Shown here piece by piece: positions 28,821 to 36,675 of a stretch of 36,675 nt of DNA (position 1 is the first letter of the stretch; each line of letters begins with the position of its first letter). Origin of the DNA: Planctomycetota bacterium (GTDB lineage: Bacteria > Planctomycetota > Planctomycetia > Planctomycetales > Planctomycetaceae). Under the pieces are notes generated by a model. The model saw only the letters and a list, made by a program, of their open reading frames with translations. It was not told the DNA's origin and did not search any database. The stretch spans positions 1 through 36,675 of the forward strand of contig JAPLOC010000497.1 of NCBI GenBank assembly GCA_026692825.1. The letters are read 5' to 3'. The position numbers and the translations under genes were made by a program.

Positions 28821-29540
28821 ATGACCGTGTCAATCATTCGAAGAATCGTGCTGGGAGGACTCTTTCTGTGCCTGGCGGGAGCCACGGCGTCGTTTGTCGC
28901 GGGTCAGGACAAGCCGAAGGGGGCCCGAAAGGTTCCTCCCAAGGCGGGGCGCACCAAACCGATCGCGAATACCCGCACTCTCGATCAGCGGGCGGAATCT
29001 TTGACCACGTCATTCGTGAAGGAGGCCGAGACGCTCGCCGACGAGTATTTCGACTCTGGACATCCCGAAAAAGCGCTCGCGGTATTACAGCGGGTTCTGG
29101 CGCTCAACCCCAACGAGGCATCCATCAAGAAGAAGATCGAACAGATCACCGATCATACCCTGTCTGCGAACGAGTATCTGGTCGACGTCAACGCCGCTTC
29201 GGGTTGGGAAGCGTGTGGCGTTCATGTGACTGAGGGGAAACCGGTGCGGATTTCCGCTGACGGGAGTTACAAATTCGAGATGGGGGGATCGCTCGGTCCT
29301 GGCGGTCTGGTGGAGAAAGACGTTACCAAAGATTTGATCACGGGCATTCCGACCGGCGCGTTGATGGGGATTGTGCAGTTGGCGAACAGCAAGGCGGGCA
29401 AGCCATTCCTCATCGGTTCGGGGACTGACTTCACACCCAAGGAGACGGGAAAACTGTTGCTGAAGATCAATGCCCCCCAGGGACACCGCTGCACCGGCAA
29501 GATCAAGGTGACCGTCAGCGGCTCGGTCACTGCGGGGTAG
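28821..29540 (+). CDS. Exported protein with TPR-like helices and PA-IL-like domain
   Basis: The protein has 239 residues. A signal peptide (MTVSIIRRIVLGGLFLCLAGATASFVAG) precedes a short helical region with one TPR-like pair (ADEYFDSGHPEKALAVLQRVLALNPNEASIKK). The C-terminal domain reads GWEACGVHVTEGKPVRISADGSYKF, then GIPTGALMGIVQ...FLIGSGTDFTPKETGKLLLKIN. This resembles the galactose-binding-like fold of PA-IL/LecA-type proteins, where G-x-L-x-L-x-(I/V)-N is typical. Sugar binding is not demonstrated. ATG 28821 is chosen over 28776, which would add an Arg-rich, non-signal stretch. The Gfo/Idh-like gene starts five bases after its stop. Confidence 0.65.
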   Translation: MTVSIIRRIVLGGLFLCLAGATASFVAGQDKPKGARKVPPKAGRTKPIANTRTLDQRAESLTTSFVKEAETLADEYFDSGHPEKALAVLQRVLALNPNEASIKKKIEQITDHTLSANEYLVDVNAASGWEACGVHVTEGKPVRISADGSYKFEMGGSLGPGGLVEKDVTKDLITGIPTGALMGIVQLANSKAGKPFLIGSGTDFTPKETGKLLLKINAPQGHRCTGKIKVTVSGSVTAG

Positions 29541-29544
29541 GCAC

Positions 29545-30486
29545 GTGCCCAACGAAACACCCATGACGCGGCCACTGGGGATCGCCGTCGCTGGACTGGG
29601 CCGGCGGGGATTGTTTCACCTCGAACGGTTGCTGCTGCGCGACGATTGCAAAGTCGTCGTCGGCTGCGACCCATTGGCCGCTGCGCGCGAACGGGCGACG
29701 GGTCTGGTTCCCCATTGCGTCGACTCGTTCGCCGAGGTGTTGCGTGATCCCAAGGTCGACGTCGTTTGGATCGCGGTCACGTCGCATCGTCAATTCGCGC
29801 TCGCCCGTCAGGCGCTGCTGGCCAACCGAGACGTCGTTGTCGAAACTCCGGTGGCCGACCGAGATGACGAGTGCCAAGAGCTGCACCGGCTGGCGATTTC
29901 GCGGGGAAAATCGATCGTCCCGCTCCTCCCCCGGCGATTTGACGAAGATTTTCGCGCCGTCGAGGGAGTTGTCACGAGTGGAGACATCGGTCCGCTCTGG
30001 AGTATCGAACGGACGGTGTGGCAGTTGGGGCCGACCGATCGGGAATTGGAGTCGGATGCGGGCGATTCGGTTCGGAATGCACTGTTACGCGTCTTCGGAC
30101 TGGTGGATCAGGTGCTGCGGCTGGCGGGGGGGCTTCCCACGGAAGTCTGGTGTCGACTGCGTTCCCACCCGGGGGCCGCTCAAGTCTTGGCGGGATTGCA
30201 GTTGCAACTCAACTACCATTCCGGCCCGACAATCTGGCTCAATTACGCCTGGTCGACCCCGGCGGTTCTCGACACGGGATGGCGCATTCAAGGGGCCGCC
30301 GGGAGTTTTGTGGACGGTGTGATGTCGACCGCGACCGCATCGGGAGAGTTGATTGACGTCCCCCGTACGCCGCCGGAACTTGACCCCAGCGCCTTTCACA
30401 ACGCGGTCTTTCCGCGAATTCGGTGCGGTCCGGGGAGAGAAGTGAAATGGCATGACGGGGGTGAAGCACGATGGATTTGGCGTTGA
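29545..30486 (+). CDS. Gfo/Idh/MocA family protein with altered active site
   Basis: The protein has 313 residues. The NAD(P)-binding Rossmann domain is clear (PLGIAVAGLGRRGLFHLERLL; GCDPLAAARERA; VDVVWIAVTSHRQFALARQALLANRDVVVE). The family normally has E-K-P next, where the Lys is catalytic. Here residues 100-102 are E-T-P (VVVETPVADRDDE), so the Lys is missing. The C-terminal alpha/beta domain is present but short compared with the usual 340-400 residues. The GTG at 29545, preceded by GGGGTAGG, is taken as the start; ATG 29563 is possible. It may be a non-catalytic or re-purposed member. It is coupled with the upstream exported PA-IL-like gene. Confidence 0.78.
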   Translation: MPNETPMTRPLGIAVAGLGRRGLFHLERLLLRDDCKVVVGCDPLAAARERATGLVPHCVDSFAEVLRDPKVDVVWIAVTSHRQFALARQALLANRDVVVETPVADRDDECQELHRLAISRGKSIVPLLPRRFDEDFRAVEGVVTSGDIGPLWSIERTVWQLGPTDRELESDAGDSVRNALLRVFGLVDQVLRLAGGLPTEVWCRLRSHPGAAQVLAGLQLQLNYHSGPTIWLNYAWSTPAVLDTGWRIQGAAGSFVDGVMSTATASGELIDVPRTPPELDPSAFHNAVFPRIRCGPGREVKWHDGGEARWIWR

Positions 30487-30681
30487 AGATCACAACAACG
30501 GCACGGTTCACCTACCACTGAGCGGGGATTTCCCTATAGAATGGTACGGAAGTTCCAGTTTGGTTTCGCACTGAACCGGGAATTGAGCGTAGTGGGGGAT
30601 GTGAAGCGTCTTGCGGGGCGCGGAGTGGTCGCCCCCCCAGAGTGAATTTGAGTCAGTTTGTCTGCCGACGAGGCGTGGAAC

Positions 30682-31953
30682 ATGCGGATTGGTGTGGCCC
30701 TGGTGGGTGTGTTGGCGTTCATCGGTGTGACGTATGGCGTCGTGACGATGCTGAAGGGATATCAGGTGGCCCAGCCTTCCGCCCCCCCTTCGAAGCGTAC
30801 GATCACCAGCGGTGCGCAGGCGGTGGAACCCGCGCCGGTCGTGCATGCAGATCACGGGGAAAAGGGTGAGAAGTCGGAAGTTTTGCGGGCGACGTCGGCG
30901 AGCTATGTCCCCCCGATCTCAGCGAAGGGCCCCTGGCCTAAGGTCGTCATCGAGGAAACGGAATACCAGTTCGGTCGCATGGAAGTCGGTCAGGAGGATC
31001 ACCACGACTTTGTGATCCGCAATGAAGGGGAAGCCGACCTGGAGATCGCCAAGGGAAACACGACGTGCCAATGCACGATCAGCGAGGTGGATAACAACAT
31101 GATTCCGCCCGGCGGGTCGGCGACGATCACACTCCGCTGGAAACCGACTGCGCAAACCGACGCGTTTGAAAAAGGAGCCGAGATCCGGACGAACGACCCG
31201 AAGAAGAAGTCGTTCACCCTGAAAATTGTCGGCATGGTGGTCCCCCGGCTGCTGCTGATGCCGAGCGAAAACTGGGAAATTCGCGAGGTCAACGAGTCGA
31301 CGAATTCCATTGTGTCGGGCTTCCTGTTCTCGCCCGTGTTGAAGGAATTTGGCATCGTGAAACTGACCTATGACGAAAACCTGATCGAAGTGAAAACTCT
31401 GCCTGCCGACGAGAACATTTTGAAGTCGTTGCAGGGAGTGTCGGGATACCGTTTTGACGTGCAGGTCAAACCGGGAATGGCTGTCGGAACCTTCAGTTAT
31501 CCCCTCAAGATTCACACCAGCCTGTTTGATCGCAAGGCGGATGGAAGCGAGGGGGAAGAACCGTACATCGTCGATGTGAACATCACGGGCAGGCGGGATG
31601 GCCCGGTGAAATTCATGGGGCCGTCGTACATCGCTTCAGAAAGTGTGGTCGGGATGGGAACCTTTTCGTCGGCGGAAGGGAAGACCCTCTCCCTGATGAT
31701 GCTGGTCCGCGGCTCGCCGGAAGAGGGATTGAAATTCCTGGATGTCGAGTCCGATCCGAAAGGATTGAAAGTGACGCTCGATCCGCAGGCGAAAGCGCTG
31801 GGGGCCGCGATGCGGTATACCATCCGGTTTGAGGTTCCCCCGGGGAGTTTTCGCGGCGTTCGGCGCGAAGAGGAGCCGGCGACGGTGCGAATCAAGACCA
31901 ACCACGCCGAGGCACCGGAGATCTCCCTGAAAGTGCATTTCACGGCGTACTGA
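30682..31953 (+). CDS. DUF1573 domain protein, membrane anchored, copy 1
   Basis: The protein has 423 residues. A single N-terminal transmembrane segment (IGVALVGVLAFIGVTYGVVTML) is followed by an exported part. The DUF1573 pattern is seen in EYQFGRMEVGQEDHHDFVIRNEGEADLEI...TTCQCTI...IPPGGSATITLRW, with the CxC pair. This resembles ASH/MSP-type immunoglobulin folds. A second, more diverged domain occupies the C-terminal half. I chose ATG 30682 because GAGG sits 8 bases upstream. It is the first gene of a three-gene group with a tetraheme cytochrome and a second DUF1573 protein. The family's function is unknown. Confidence 0.82.
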   Translation: MRIGVALVGVLAFIGVTYGVVTMLKGYQVAQPSAPPSKRTITSGAQAVEPAPVVHADHGEKGEKSEVLRATSASYVPPISAKGPWPKVVIEETEYQFGRMEVGQEDHHDFVIRNEGEADLEIAKGNTTCQCTISEVDNNMIPPGGSATITLRWKPTAQTDAFEKGAEIRTNDPKKKSFTLKIVGMVVPRLLLMPSENWEIREVNESTNSIVSGFLFSPVLKEFGIVKLTYDENLIEVKTLPADENILKSLQGVSGYRFDVQVKPGMAVGTFSYPLKIHTSLFDRKADGSEGEEPYIVDVNITGRRDGPVKFMGPSYIASESVVGMGTFSSAEGKTLSLMMLVRGSPEEGLKFLDVESDPKGLKVTLDPQAKALGAAMRYTIRFEVPPGSFRGVRREEEPATVRIKTNHAEAPEISLKVHFTAY

Positions 31954-32030
31954 TTCGGCCGAAGGGGTGAGATGGAGAAGTCTCCCCGTTTGTAGAAAAT
32001 CCCGTTGGGGACTTGGAAAGGAAGCTCCTG

Positions 32031-33752
32031 GTGTCGAAACAACTGGCGGCGGTTCTGGTGATGATGGGGATCGCGGCAATCGCGCTCTATTGGATGTTCG
32101 CGCCCCCTCCTCCACCAGGGCACAAGGAGGACGACCGGCAGACGACCAATTCCCAGTCCCAGGGAACACCAGAAAAGGATCGGGCTGCGAACGCGAAACC
32201 GCCCGGCGACTCTCCTGTCGGCGACAAGGAATCGTCCACAGAGGAGATCGGTGAAAAGTCGTCGGATCACGATTCGAAAACCCGTACGGACGCGCCGCAG
32301 GTGGTTGAAGAACCCGCCGCCCCACCCGCAGTCAAACCGCTGTTGGCGGGCTGGGACAACCCCGCCGCCGTCATCGTCTTCTCGGGGGAGCAGCATGGAT
32401 ACGTTGAACCGTGCGGTTGCAGTCTGAAACAACTGGGAGGGGTGTCGCGGCGGGCTGACTTTTTCCGTCAACTCGAAGATCGCGAATACCCACTGGCGGC
32501 GTTCGATTTGGGAGGATTGGTCAACCGTCCCACCCGTCGGCAGGGAAAACTTAAGCTGCAAATGTCGCTGCATGCCTTGCGCGACATGCGCTATGGAGGA
32601 GTCGCCTTGGGGGCCGAGGAGCTGCGAAATGGGATTGAATTGATCACGTACGAAGACCGTCCTCCGTTCCTGGCGTGCAATATTGTCATCGCCGGGGATC
32701 CCGATCTGGGACTGGTCATCCCCAAGCTCATCCTGACTGTCGGCGGGAAGAAACTGGGAGTGACCTCGGTTTTTGGAAAGTCGATGGCTCCCGAAATTCT
32801 GTCCCAAACCGATGCGGCAGAGGTCGAGGTTCTTGATCCGCTGGAGTCACTGAAAAAGACGATCGCCGAACTGGAGGCGGAACAACCGGATCTGCTGATT
32901 CTGTTGTCGCATGCCCGGCCCGAGGAGACCAAAGCACTGGCGGCGGAATTCCCCCAGCTCGACATCGTGGCGGCGATTGGTGGGCCGGAAGATCCCAATC
33001 CACGGCCGGCGTTTGAGGGAAAAACGCTGTGGGTCTGGCCCGGCCAGAAGGGGAAATTCCTGGGTGTTGTGGGCCTGTTTCCGGAAGATGCTGCGAACCG
33101 GCTGAAATTCGAAGCGGTCGCGCTGGATGAGGACCGGTTCAAAGAGATGCCGCACATGCGTGAACATATGCGGCACTACCAGGAAATGCTGGAACTGCAA
33201 AAACTGGTGTCGACGGAACAAACGATCGACTATCCGCGAAACGCCGCCGAGTCGGATACGAATGAGTTCCTGGGGGCTGAAACGTGCGGTGAATGCCACC
33301 CTAAAGCGTACAAGCACTGGAAGACGACAGGACATGCCCGCGGGGCGGTCTCGCTGAAGCAGGGACGCCCCGGCCAGGAAGCGACATACATCAGCCGGCT
33401 GCACGATCCCGAATGTGTCGCCTGTCATGTGACCGGCTGGGATCCCAAGGAATTTGTGCGGTACCGTTCCGGATGGTCCGATGAAGTCTCGGGAGCGCAT
33501 TTGGCGGGACAACAGTGTGAGAACTGCCATGGCCCCGGCAGCCGGCATGTCGAGCTGGAAAGACTGTTGGCGCAGGGGGCTGACAAAGCCGACTCGACAC
33601 AAGTCGACCACTGGCGCGACTTCCTCCATTTGGAAGTTGATAAAGCGTTCGATCTGTGCGCCAAATGCCACGATGGCGACAACGATCCTCACTTTCATAC
33701 CCCCACCTTTTCCGAATACTGGGACAAGGTCAAGCACCCCTGGCGGGACTGA
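32031..33752 (+). CDS. Metallophosphatase-like / tetraheme cytochrome c fusion
   Basis: The protein has 573 residues from GTG 32031 (AAGGAAG upstream); TTG 32013 is an alternative. An N-terminal membrane anchor (LAAVLVMMGIAAIALYWMFA) and a Pro/Ser-rich linker lead into a calcineurin/5'-nucleotidase-like domain. This opens with IVFSGEQHGYVEPCGCSLKQLGGVSRRADF and contains LLILLSHARPEETKAL. The C-terminal third has four CxxCH haem sites at 33285-33299, 33414-33428, 33516-33530 and 33657-33671, resembling cytochrome c-554-type domains. It should face the periplasm or paryphoplasm and carry electrons. Several metal-ligand residues of true phosphatases appear absent, so enzyme activity is uncertain. 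Its stop overlaps the next ATG (TGATG). Confidence 0.83.
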   Translation: MSKQLAAVLVMMGIAAIALYWMFAPPPPPGHKEDDRQTTNSQSQGTPEKDRAANAKPPGDSPVGDKESSTEEIGEKSSDHDSKTRTDAPQVVEEPAAPPAVKPLLAGWDNPAAVIVFSGEQHGYVEPCGCSLKQLGGVSRRADFFRQLEDREYPLAAFDLGGLVNRPTRRQGKLKLQMSLHALRDMRYGGVALGAEELRNGIELITYEDRPPFLACNIVIAGDPDLGLVIPKLILTVGGKKLGVTSVFGKSMAPEILSQTDAAEVEVLDPLESLKKTIAELEAEQPDLLILLSHARPEETKALAAEFPQLDIVAAIGGPEDPNPRPAFEGKTLWVWPGQKGKFLGVVGLFPEDAANRLKFEAVALDEDRFKEMPHMREHMRHYQEMLELQKLVSTEQTIDYPRNAAESDTNEFLGAETCGECHPKAYKHWKTTGHARGAVSLKQGRPGQEATYISRLHDPECVACHVTGWDPKEFVRYRSGWSDEVSGAHLAGQQCENCHGPGSRHVELERLLAQGADKADSTQVDHWRDFLHLEVDKAFDLCAKCHDGDNDPHFHTPTFSEYWDKVKHPWRD

Positions 33753-34948
33753 TGAATTCGCTAACGACTCGAAGACTGATTCTGGCGCTGGGACTGTCAG
33801 CGATTTTCGGAGGCGCTTTTTATCTGCTGTCGCTGTTTCGTGGCGGCCCCATTCTGCGGGACGCGAACGAAGAGCTGTACTCGGTTCCGAATGCCGACAT
33901 GGCCCCCTCAGCGAAAGGACCGTGGCCACGCGTTGGAATTGATTCCGAACTCATCGAATTCGGCAATGGACTCGAAGGGGACGAGTTGGTCCGCAGTGTC
34001 ACATTGCGCAACGACGGCGAAGCCCCTCTGCGGGTCAGATCGGGTAGTGTCGCTTGCGACTGCGAATTGGAAGGACTGCCCACCGAGCCGATCGCGCCCG
34101 GCGATTCCGTGGAGTTGAAGTACATCTGGAGGCCGATATTGGTCGCCAACGAACTCCGACAACCCTACGAGATCGTCACCAACGATCCCCAGAAACCGCG
34201 GATCCGACTGAAGATTCAGGGCGAGGCCATTGAACTGTACCGCATCCTGCCTGACAAGGAATGGAAGCTGCAACTCCTGAGCGAAGTGGGGCGAAATGTC
34301 TTTATCGGGCGGGTCGCGAGTCAGGCCAAACCCGACTTTCGTGTGACTTCGGTCGATGTGGGGGGAGCCCCCATCGATGTGACTGTCCGGCCGCCGAATC
34401 CGGAAGACGCCGCCGCGACCGCTCGCAAGGACCCGGTTTGGGAGATTCAAGTTTCCGTCCGACCGGAAATGCCGGTCGGTACGTTCGACTTTCCGATCAT
34501 CCTCCACACCGACATTCCCGACGTGACGCAACGCGATCGTGTGGGTGGGACCACGGGGGTGGACGTGACGGTGAATGTCACTGGTCGTCGCAAGGGACCG
34601 TTCCGCATCATCGGGAAAGGCTGGTACGAGGAGAGAGATCTGTTGTCACTGGGGACATTTCCCGCGGCGACCGGGCGATCTCAAAAGTATCTGTTCTTTT
34701 GCGAAGACGCGGCGCATCGTGACATTCAGATTCAGAAGATCGAATCCGATGCCGACCCGTTGAAATTCGAGTTGCGAAAAGACGAGGACTTTAAGGGGCG
34801 GGGGGCCAAATTCGAACTGGTGGTCACGTTTCCCCCGGGAGAGAATCCCACCAGCCGGCGGGAGTCCAATGCGGCAACCGTCCGGATTCTGACCGACCAT
34901 CCCACCTGTCCTGAAATCGCGTTCATCTGCGAATACACCGCAAGCTGA
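33752..34948 (+). CDS. DUF1573 domain protein, membrane anchored, copy 2
   Basis: This 398-residue protein starts at the ATG of the TGATG overlap with the cytochrome gene. A transmembrane anchor (LILALGLSAIFGGAFYLLSLF) is followed by APSAKGPWPRVGIDSELIEFGNGLEGDELVRSVTLRNDGEAPLRV. VACDCELEG and IAPGDSVELKYIWRP then match DUF1573 and its CxC pair. It is a diverged paralogue of the first gene in the group: SAKGPWP also occurs there just before the domain. The two copies have the same order of domains and probably arose by duplication around the cytochrome. The role is unknown; a periplasmic scaffold or partner of the cytochrome is an inference. Confidence 0.82.
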   Translation: MNSLTTRRLILALGLSAIFGGAFYLLSLFRGGPILRDANEELYSVPNADMAPSAKGPWPRVGIDSELIEFGNGLEGDELVRSVTLRNDGEAPLRVRSGSVACDCELEGLPTEPIAPGDSVELKYIWRPILVANELRQPYEIVTNDPQKPRIRLKIQGEAIELYRILPDKEWKLQLLSEVGRNVFIGRVASQAKPDFRVTSVDVGGAPIDVTVRPPNPEDAAATARKDPVWEIQVSVRPEMPVGTFDFPIILHTDIPDVTQRDRVGGTTGVDVTVNVTGRRKGPFRIIGKGWYEERDLLSLGTFPAATGRSQKYLFFCEDAAHRDIQIQKIESDADPLKFELRKDEDFKGRGAKFELVVTFPPGENPTSRRESNAATVRILTDHPTCPEIAFICEYTAS

Positions 34949-35000
34949 CGCGATGGTCGTCGGGCGGCCCACGGCGCAACGCACCACCTGCGAGCCAAAC

Positions 35001-36377
35001 ATGAAACGCATCCGTGTGGGGAATGCCGCCGGCTTCTGGGGCGATAATCTCGACGCGCCAAGACGTTTGGCCGAGCGCGGGGAACTCGATTTCCTCACGC
35101 TGGAGTATCTCGCTGAACTGACGTTGTCGATTCTCGCCGGTCAGCGTCGGAAGAATCCCGAACTGGGGTACGTTCCCGATACCGTCAGCTCCCTGGTGAG
35201 TCTGGCCTCTGCGTTGAAATCGCAGTCTCAACTGCACGTGGTGACCAATGGCGGTGGCATGAATCCCACGGGGTGCGCGCAGGCGGCAGGCAAAGCGCTT
35301 GCGGAAGCCGGTCTCGCCGACCTGAAGATTGCCGCCGTCGCGGGGGACAATTTGTTGCCCCGCCTGGCCGAGCTGTTTGCGGGTGGCGAGACGTTTGCCC
35401 ACTTCGATACCGACGCCCCGCTGGGTGACCTGCGAAATCAGGTCGCGAGCGCCAACGTCTATCTGGGAGCCGAGGGGATCGTCGCGGCACTGGCGCAGGG
35501 GGCGCGGGTCGTGTTGACCGGACGGGTGGCAGATGCGTCGTTGACCGTCGGACCGGCGATCCATGCGTTGGGGTGGAGTCCGACCGACTGGAACCGCCTG
35601 GCCGCCGCGACTGTGGCTGGCCACCTGATTGAATGCGGCGCACAGGTGACCGGAGGAATGTTCAGTGGCTGGACTCCCGACCTGGTGTTGCGGGATCTGG
35701 GGTATCCGATCGCCGAGATCGCTGACTCGGGGGAAGTGTGGATCACGAAACCCACGGGTACCGGCGGCCGAGTCGATGAAGCGACGGTCGCGGAGCAGTT
35801 GGTTTACGAAATCGGCGACCCGGCCCACTACCTGACTCCAGATGTCGACGCCAACTTTTCTCAGGTGACTCTGACCACCGTGGGACCAGACCGTGTCGCA
35901 GTAGCGAACGCGACGGGCGGCCCTCCCCCGGCAACGTTGAAAGTGTCGATGACGTACCCGGCGGGATTTCGGGCGACGGGAACCCTGGTGGTTTGCGGAC
36001 AAAACGCTGTCCTGAAAGCCCGGTCGAGCGGCGAGTTGATTCGCTCCCGCTTGGCGGAAGCGGGCGAAGTTCCGCAACGACTGGACGTCGAGATCCTGGG
36101 TTCGGGGGACGCACTGGGGGGGGTGTTGCCACGAGCGGACGACGCGCGGGAAGTGGTTTTGCGGGTGAGCGCCGCTGACCCGTCGCGCGAGAGGCTGGAG
36201 CGATTTGTTCGTGAGTTTTCGCCGTTGGTCGGTTCGGGACCACCCGGAGTCACCGGATACACCGGTCCGCGTCCCGCGCCGTTTCCGTTGTTTGCCTACT
36301 GGCCGACGCGCATCGCGCGGAAGCGGGTGGAGCCTGTTGTCGAGATTCGAACCGCGAGGGAATGGGCGGGGCGATAG
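35001..36377 (+). CDS. DUF1446 / AtuA-like acyclic terpene utilisation family protein
   Basis: This 458-residue cytoplasmic protein belongs to the DUF1446/AtuA family. The N-terminus reads KRIRVGNAAGFWGDNLDAPRRL and DFLTLEYLAELTLSIL. VVTNGGGMNPTGCAQAAG follows, then RVVLTGRVADASLTVGPAIHALGW and GHLIECGAQVTGGMFSGW. These are the conserved blocks. AtuA takes part in acyclic terpene breakdown in Pseudomonas, but most planctomycete members lie outside such pathways, and no acyl-CoA genes flank this one. I prefer ATG 35001; the frame is open from 34953 with unconserved residues. It follows the DUF1573 gene by 52 bases on the same strand, which may be chance. Confidence 0.85.
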   Translation: MKRIRVGNAAGFWGDNLDAPRRLAERGELDFLTLEYLAELTLSILAGQRRKNPELGYVPDTVSSLVSLASALKSQSQLHVVTNGGGMNPTGCAQAAGKALAEAGLADLKIAAVAGDNLLPRLAELFAGGETFAHFDTDAPLGDLRNQVASANVYLGAEGIVAALAQGARVVLTGRVADASLTVGPAIHALGWSPTDWNRLAAATVAGHLIECGAQVTGGMFSGWTPDLVLRDLGYPIAEIADSGEVWITKPTGTGGRVDEATVAEQLVYEIGDPAHYLTPDVDANFSQVTLTTVGPDRVAVANATGGPPPATLKVSMTYPAGFRATGTLVVCGQNAVLKARSSGELIRSRLAEAGEVPQRLDVEILGSGDALGGVLPRADDAREVVLRVSAADPSRERLERFVREFSPLVGSGPPGVTGYTGPRPAPFPLFAYWPTRIARKRVEPVVEIRTAREWAGR

Positions 36378-36675
36378 TAAGCACCTGTCCAAAATCAAAA
36401 CCGTGATTTAATACTGTACATCGCGAAGCTGCCGCCGTCGCATCCCGTACCTGCGCTCGAGGGAGATTTTGGTGAGTCGACGTAATCCGATGGTCAAATG
36501 GAATGATTCCGTCTCGGCTGTGTCGGTCCAGTCCCAGTCGTTGACTCTCCCCTTCCGGTTCAATTTCTCTTTTTCTCCTTTTTTCCCCTTCCGTGTTCGT
36601 GTGTTTCGTGCCTTTCGTGGTTCCCCCTTCTTTCTTTGATCCAACCGAGAATTCTAGTGCTGAAAGCCGCCTAAC
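36378..36675. repeat. Low-complexity intergenic region with TTCGTG repeat and pyrimidine tract
   Basis: No credible gene is present up to the window edge. A pyrimidine-rich tract fills about 36546-36590. A short-period repeat follows at 36596-36622 (TTCGTG, TTTCGTG and TTTCGTGG units). The complement reads as CACGAAA units, which I recall as a frequent intergenic repeat in planctomycetes. A 78-codon minus-strand frame here is an artefact of the repeat. Confidence 0.55.

Noticed and set aside
31512..32807. 431-codon open frame on the minus strand
   Set aside because: Antisense across the DUF1573 and cytochrome genes; both sense frames carry clear domains.
34923..36398. 491-codon open frame on the minus strand
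   Set aside because: Antisense to the DUF1446/AtuA-like gene, Arg/Gln-rich shadow without motifs.
36408..36644. 78-codon Lys/Arg-rich minus-strand frame
   Set aside because: Encoded by the pyrimidine tract and TTCGTG repeats, so it is a product of simple sequence.

Overview
The window reads as a chromosome segment from a member of the Planctomycetota. The markers are a DUF1501 protein, two DUF1573 proteins, a Gfo/Idh/MocA-like protein, a DUF1446/AtuA-like protein, Uma2 nucleases, many exported proteins with no recognised function, GC near 60 % in the housekeeping genes, frequent GTG/TTG starts and short stop/start overlaps. The genus cannot be read from the sequence. No rRNA, tRNA, CRISPR array or insertion sequence was found.

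Layout. 1-2020: the 5' part of a DUF1501 gene (minus strand, cut by the window edge) and a DUF4419 gene. 2158-10557: a heavy-metal resistance island, all on the plus strand. It holds a His/Cys-rich exported protein, two periplasmic adaptors, a CzcA-type RND pump, a His-rich lipoprotein and a CDF cation exporter. Three of these genes (second adaptor, pump, CDF) have a broken reading frame, and the pump and CDF also lack short internal segments. A small WC-x2-H-x-[VI]-P-x3-C-x2-C module recurs in both adaptors and the lipoprotein. 10644-11965: two Uma2 nuclease genes, a recent tandem duplication. 12043-13849 (minus): a lipoprotein ending in a TRASH/YHS-like Cys motif and a LamG-like exported protein. 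13958-14972: ArfB ribosome-rescue hydrolase and a DJ-1/PfpI protein. 15108-16343 (minus): a GT4 glycosyltransferase. 16407-19574: four translationally coupled genes (membrane protein, exported beta-repeat protein, small zinc-finger protein, MurG-like glycosyltransferase).

19656-22074 (minus): a compact three-gene operon with ATGA overlaps and visibly lower GC than its neighbours. It encodes a KGGTGRS-type ParA/SIMIBI ATPase preceded by two proteins I cannot assign. This is the best candidate in the window for an undescribed system, possibly conflict or signalling related.

22287-24959: aconitase (acnA). 24960-25594: a non-coding stretch with a strong hairpin and a dispersed-type inverted repeat. 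25595-28604 (minus): an acidic protein of unknown function and protoporphyrinogen oxidase (HemY type). 28821-30486: an exported PA-IL-like protein and a Gfo/Idh-like protein lacking the usual catalytic lysine. 30682-34948: a coupled trio in which two DUF1573 proteins flank a metallophosphatase/tetraheme cytochrome fusion. 35001-36377: a DUF1446/AtuA-like protein, followed by a low-complexity repeat region up to the window edge.

All names are from reading the translations by eye; no database search was run.
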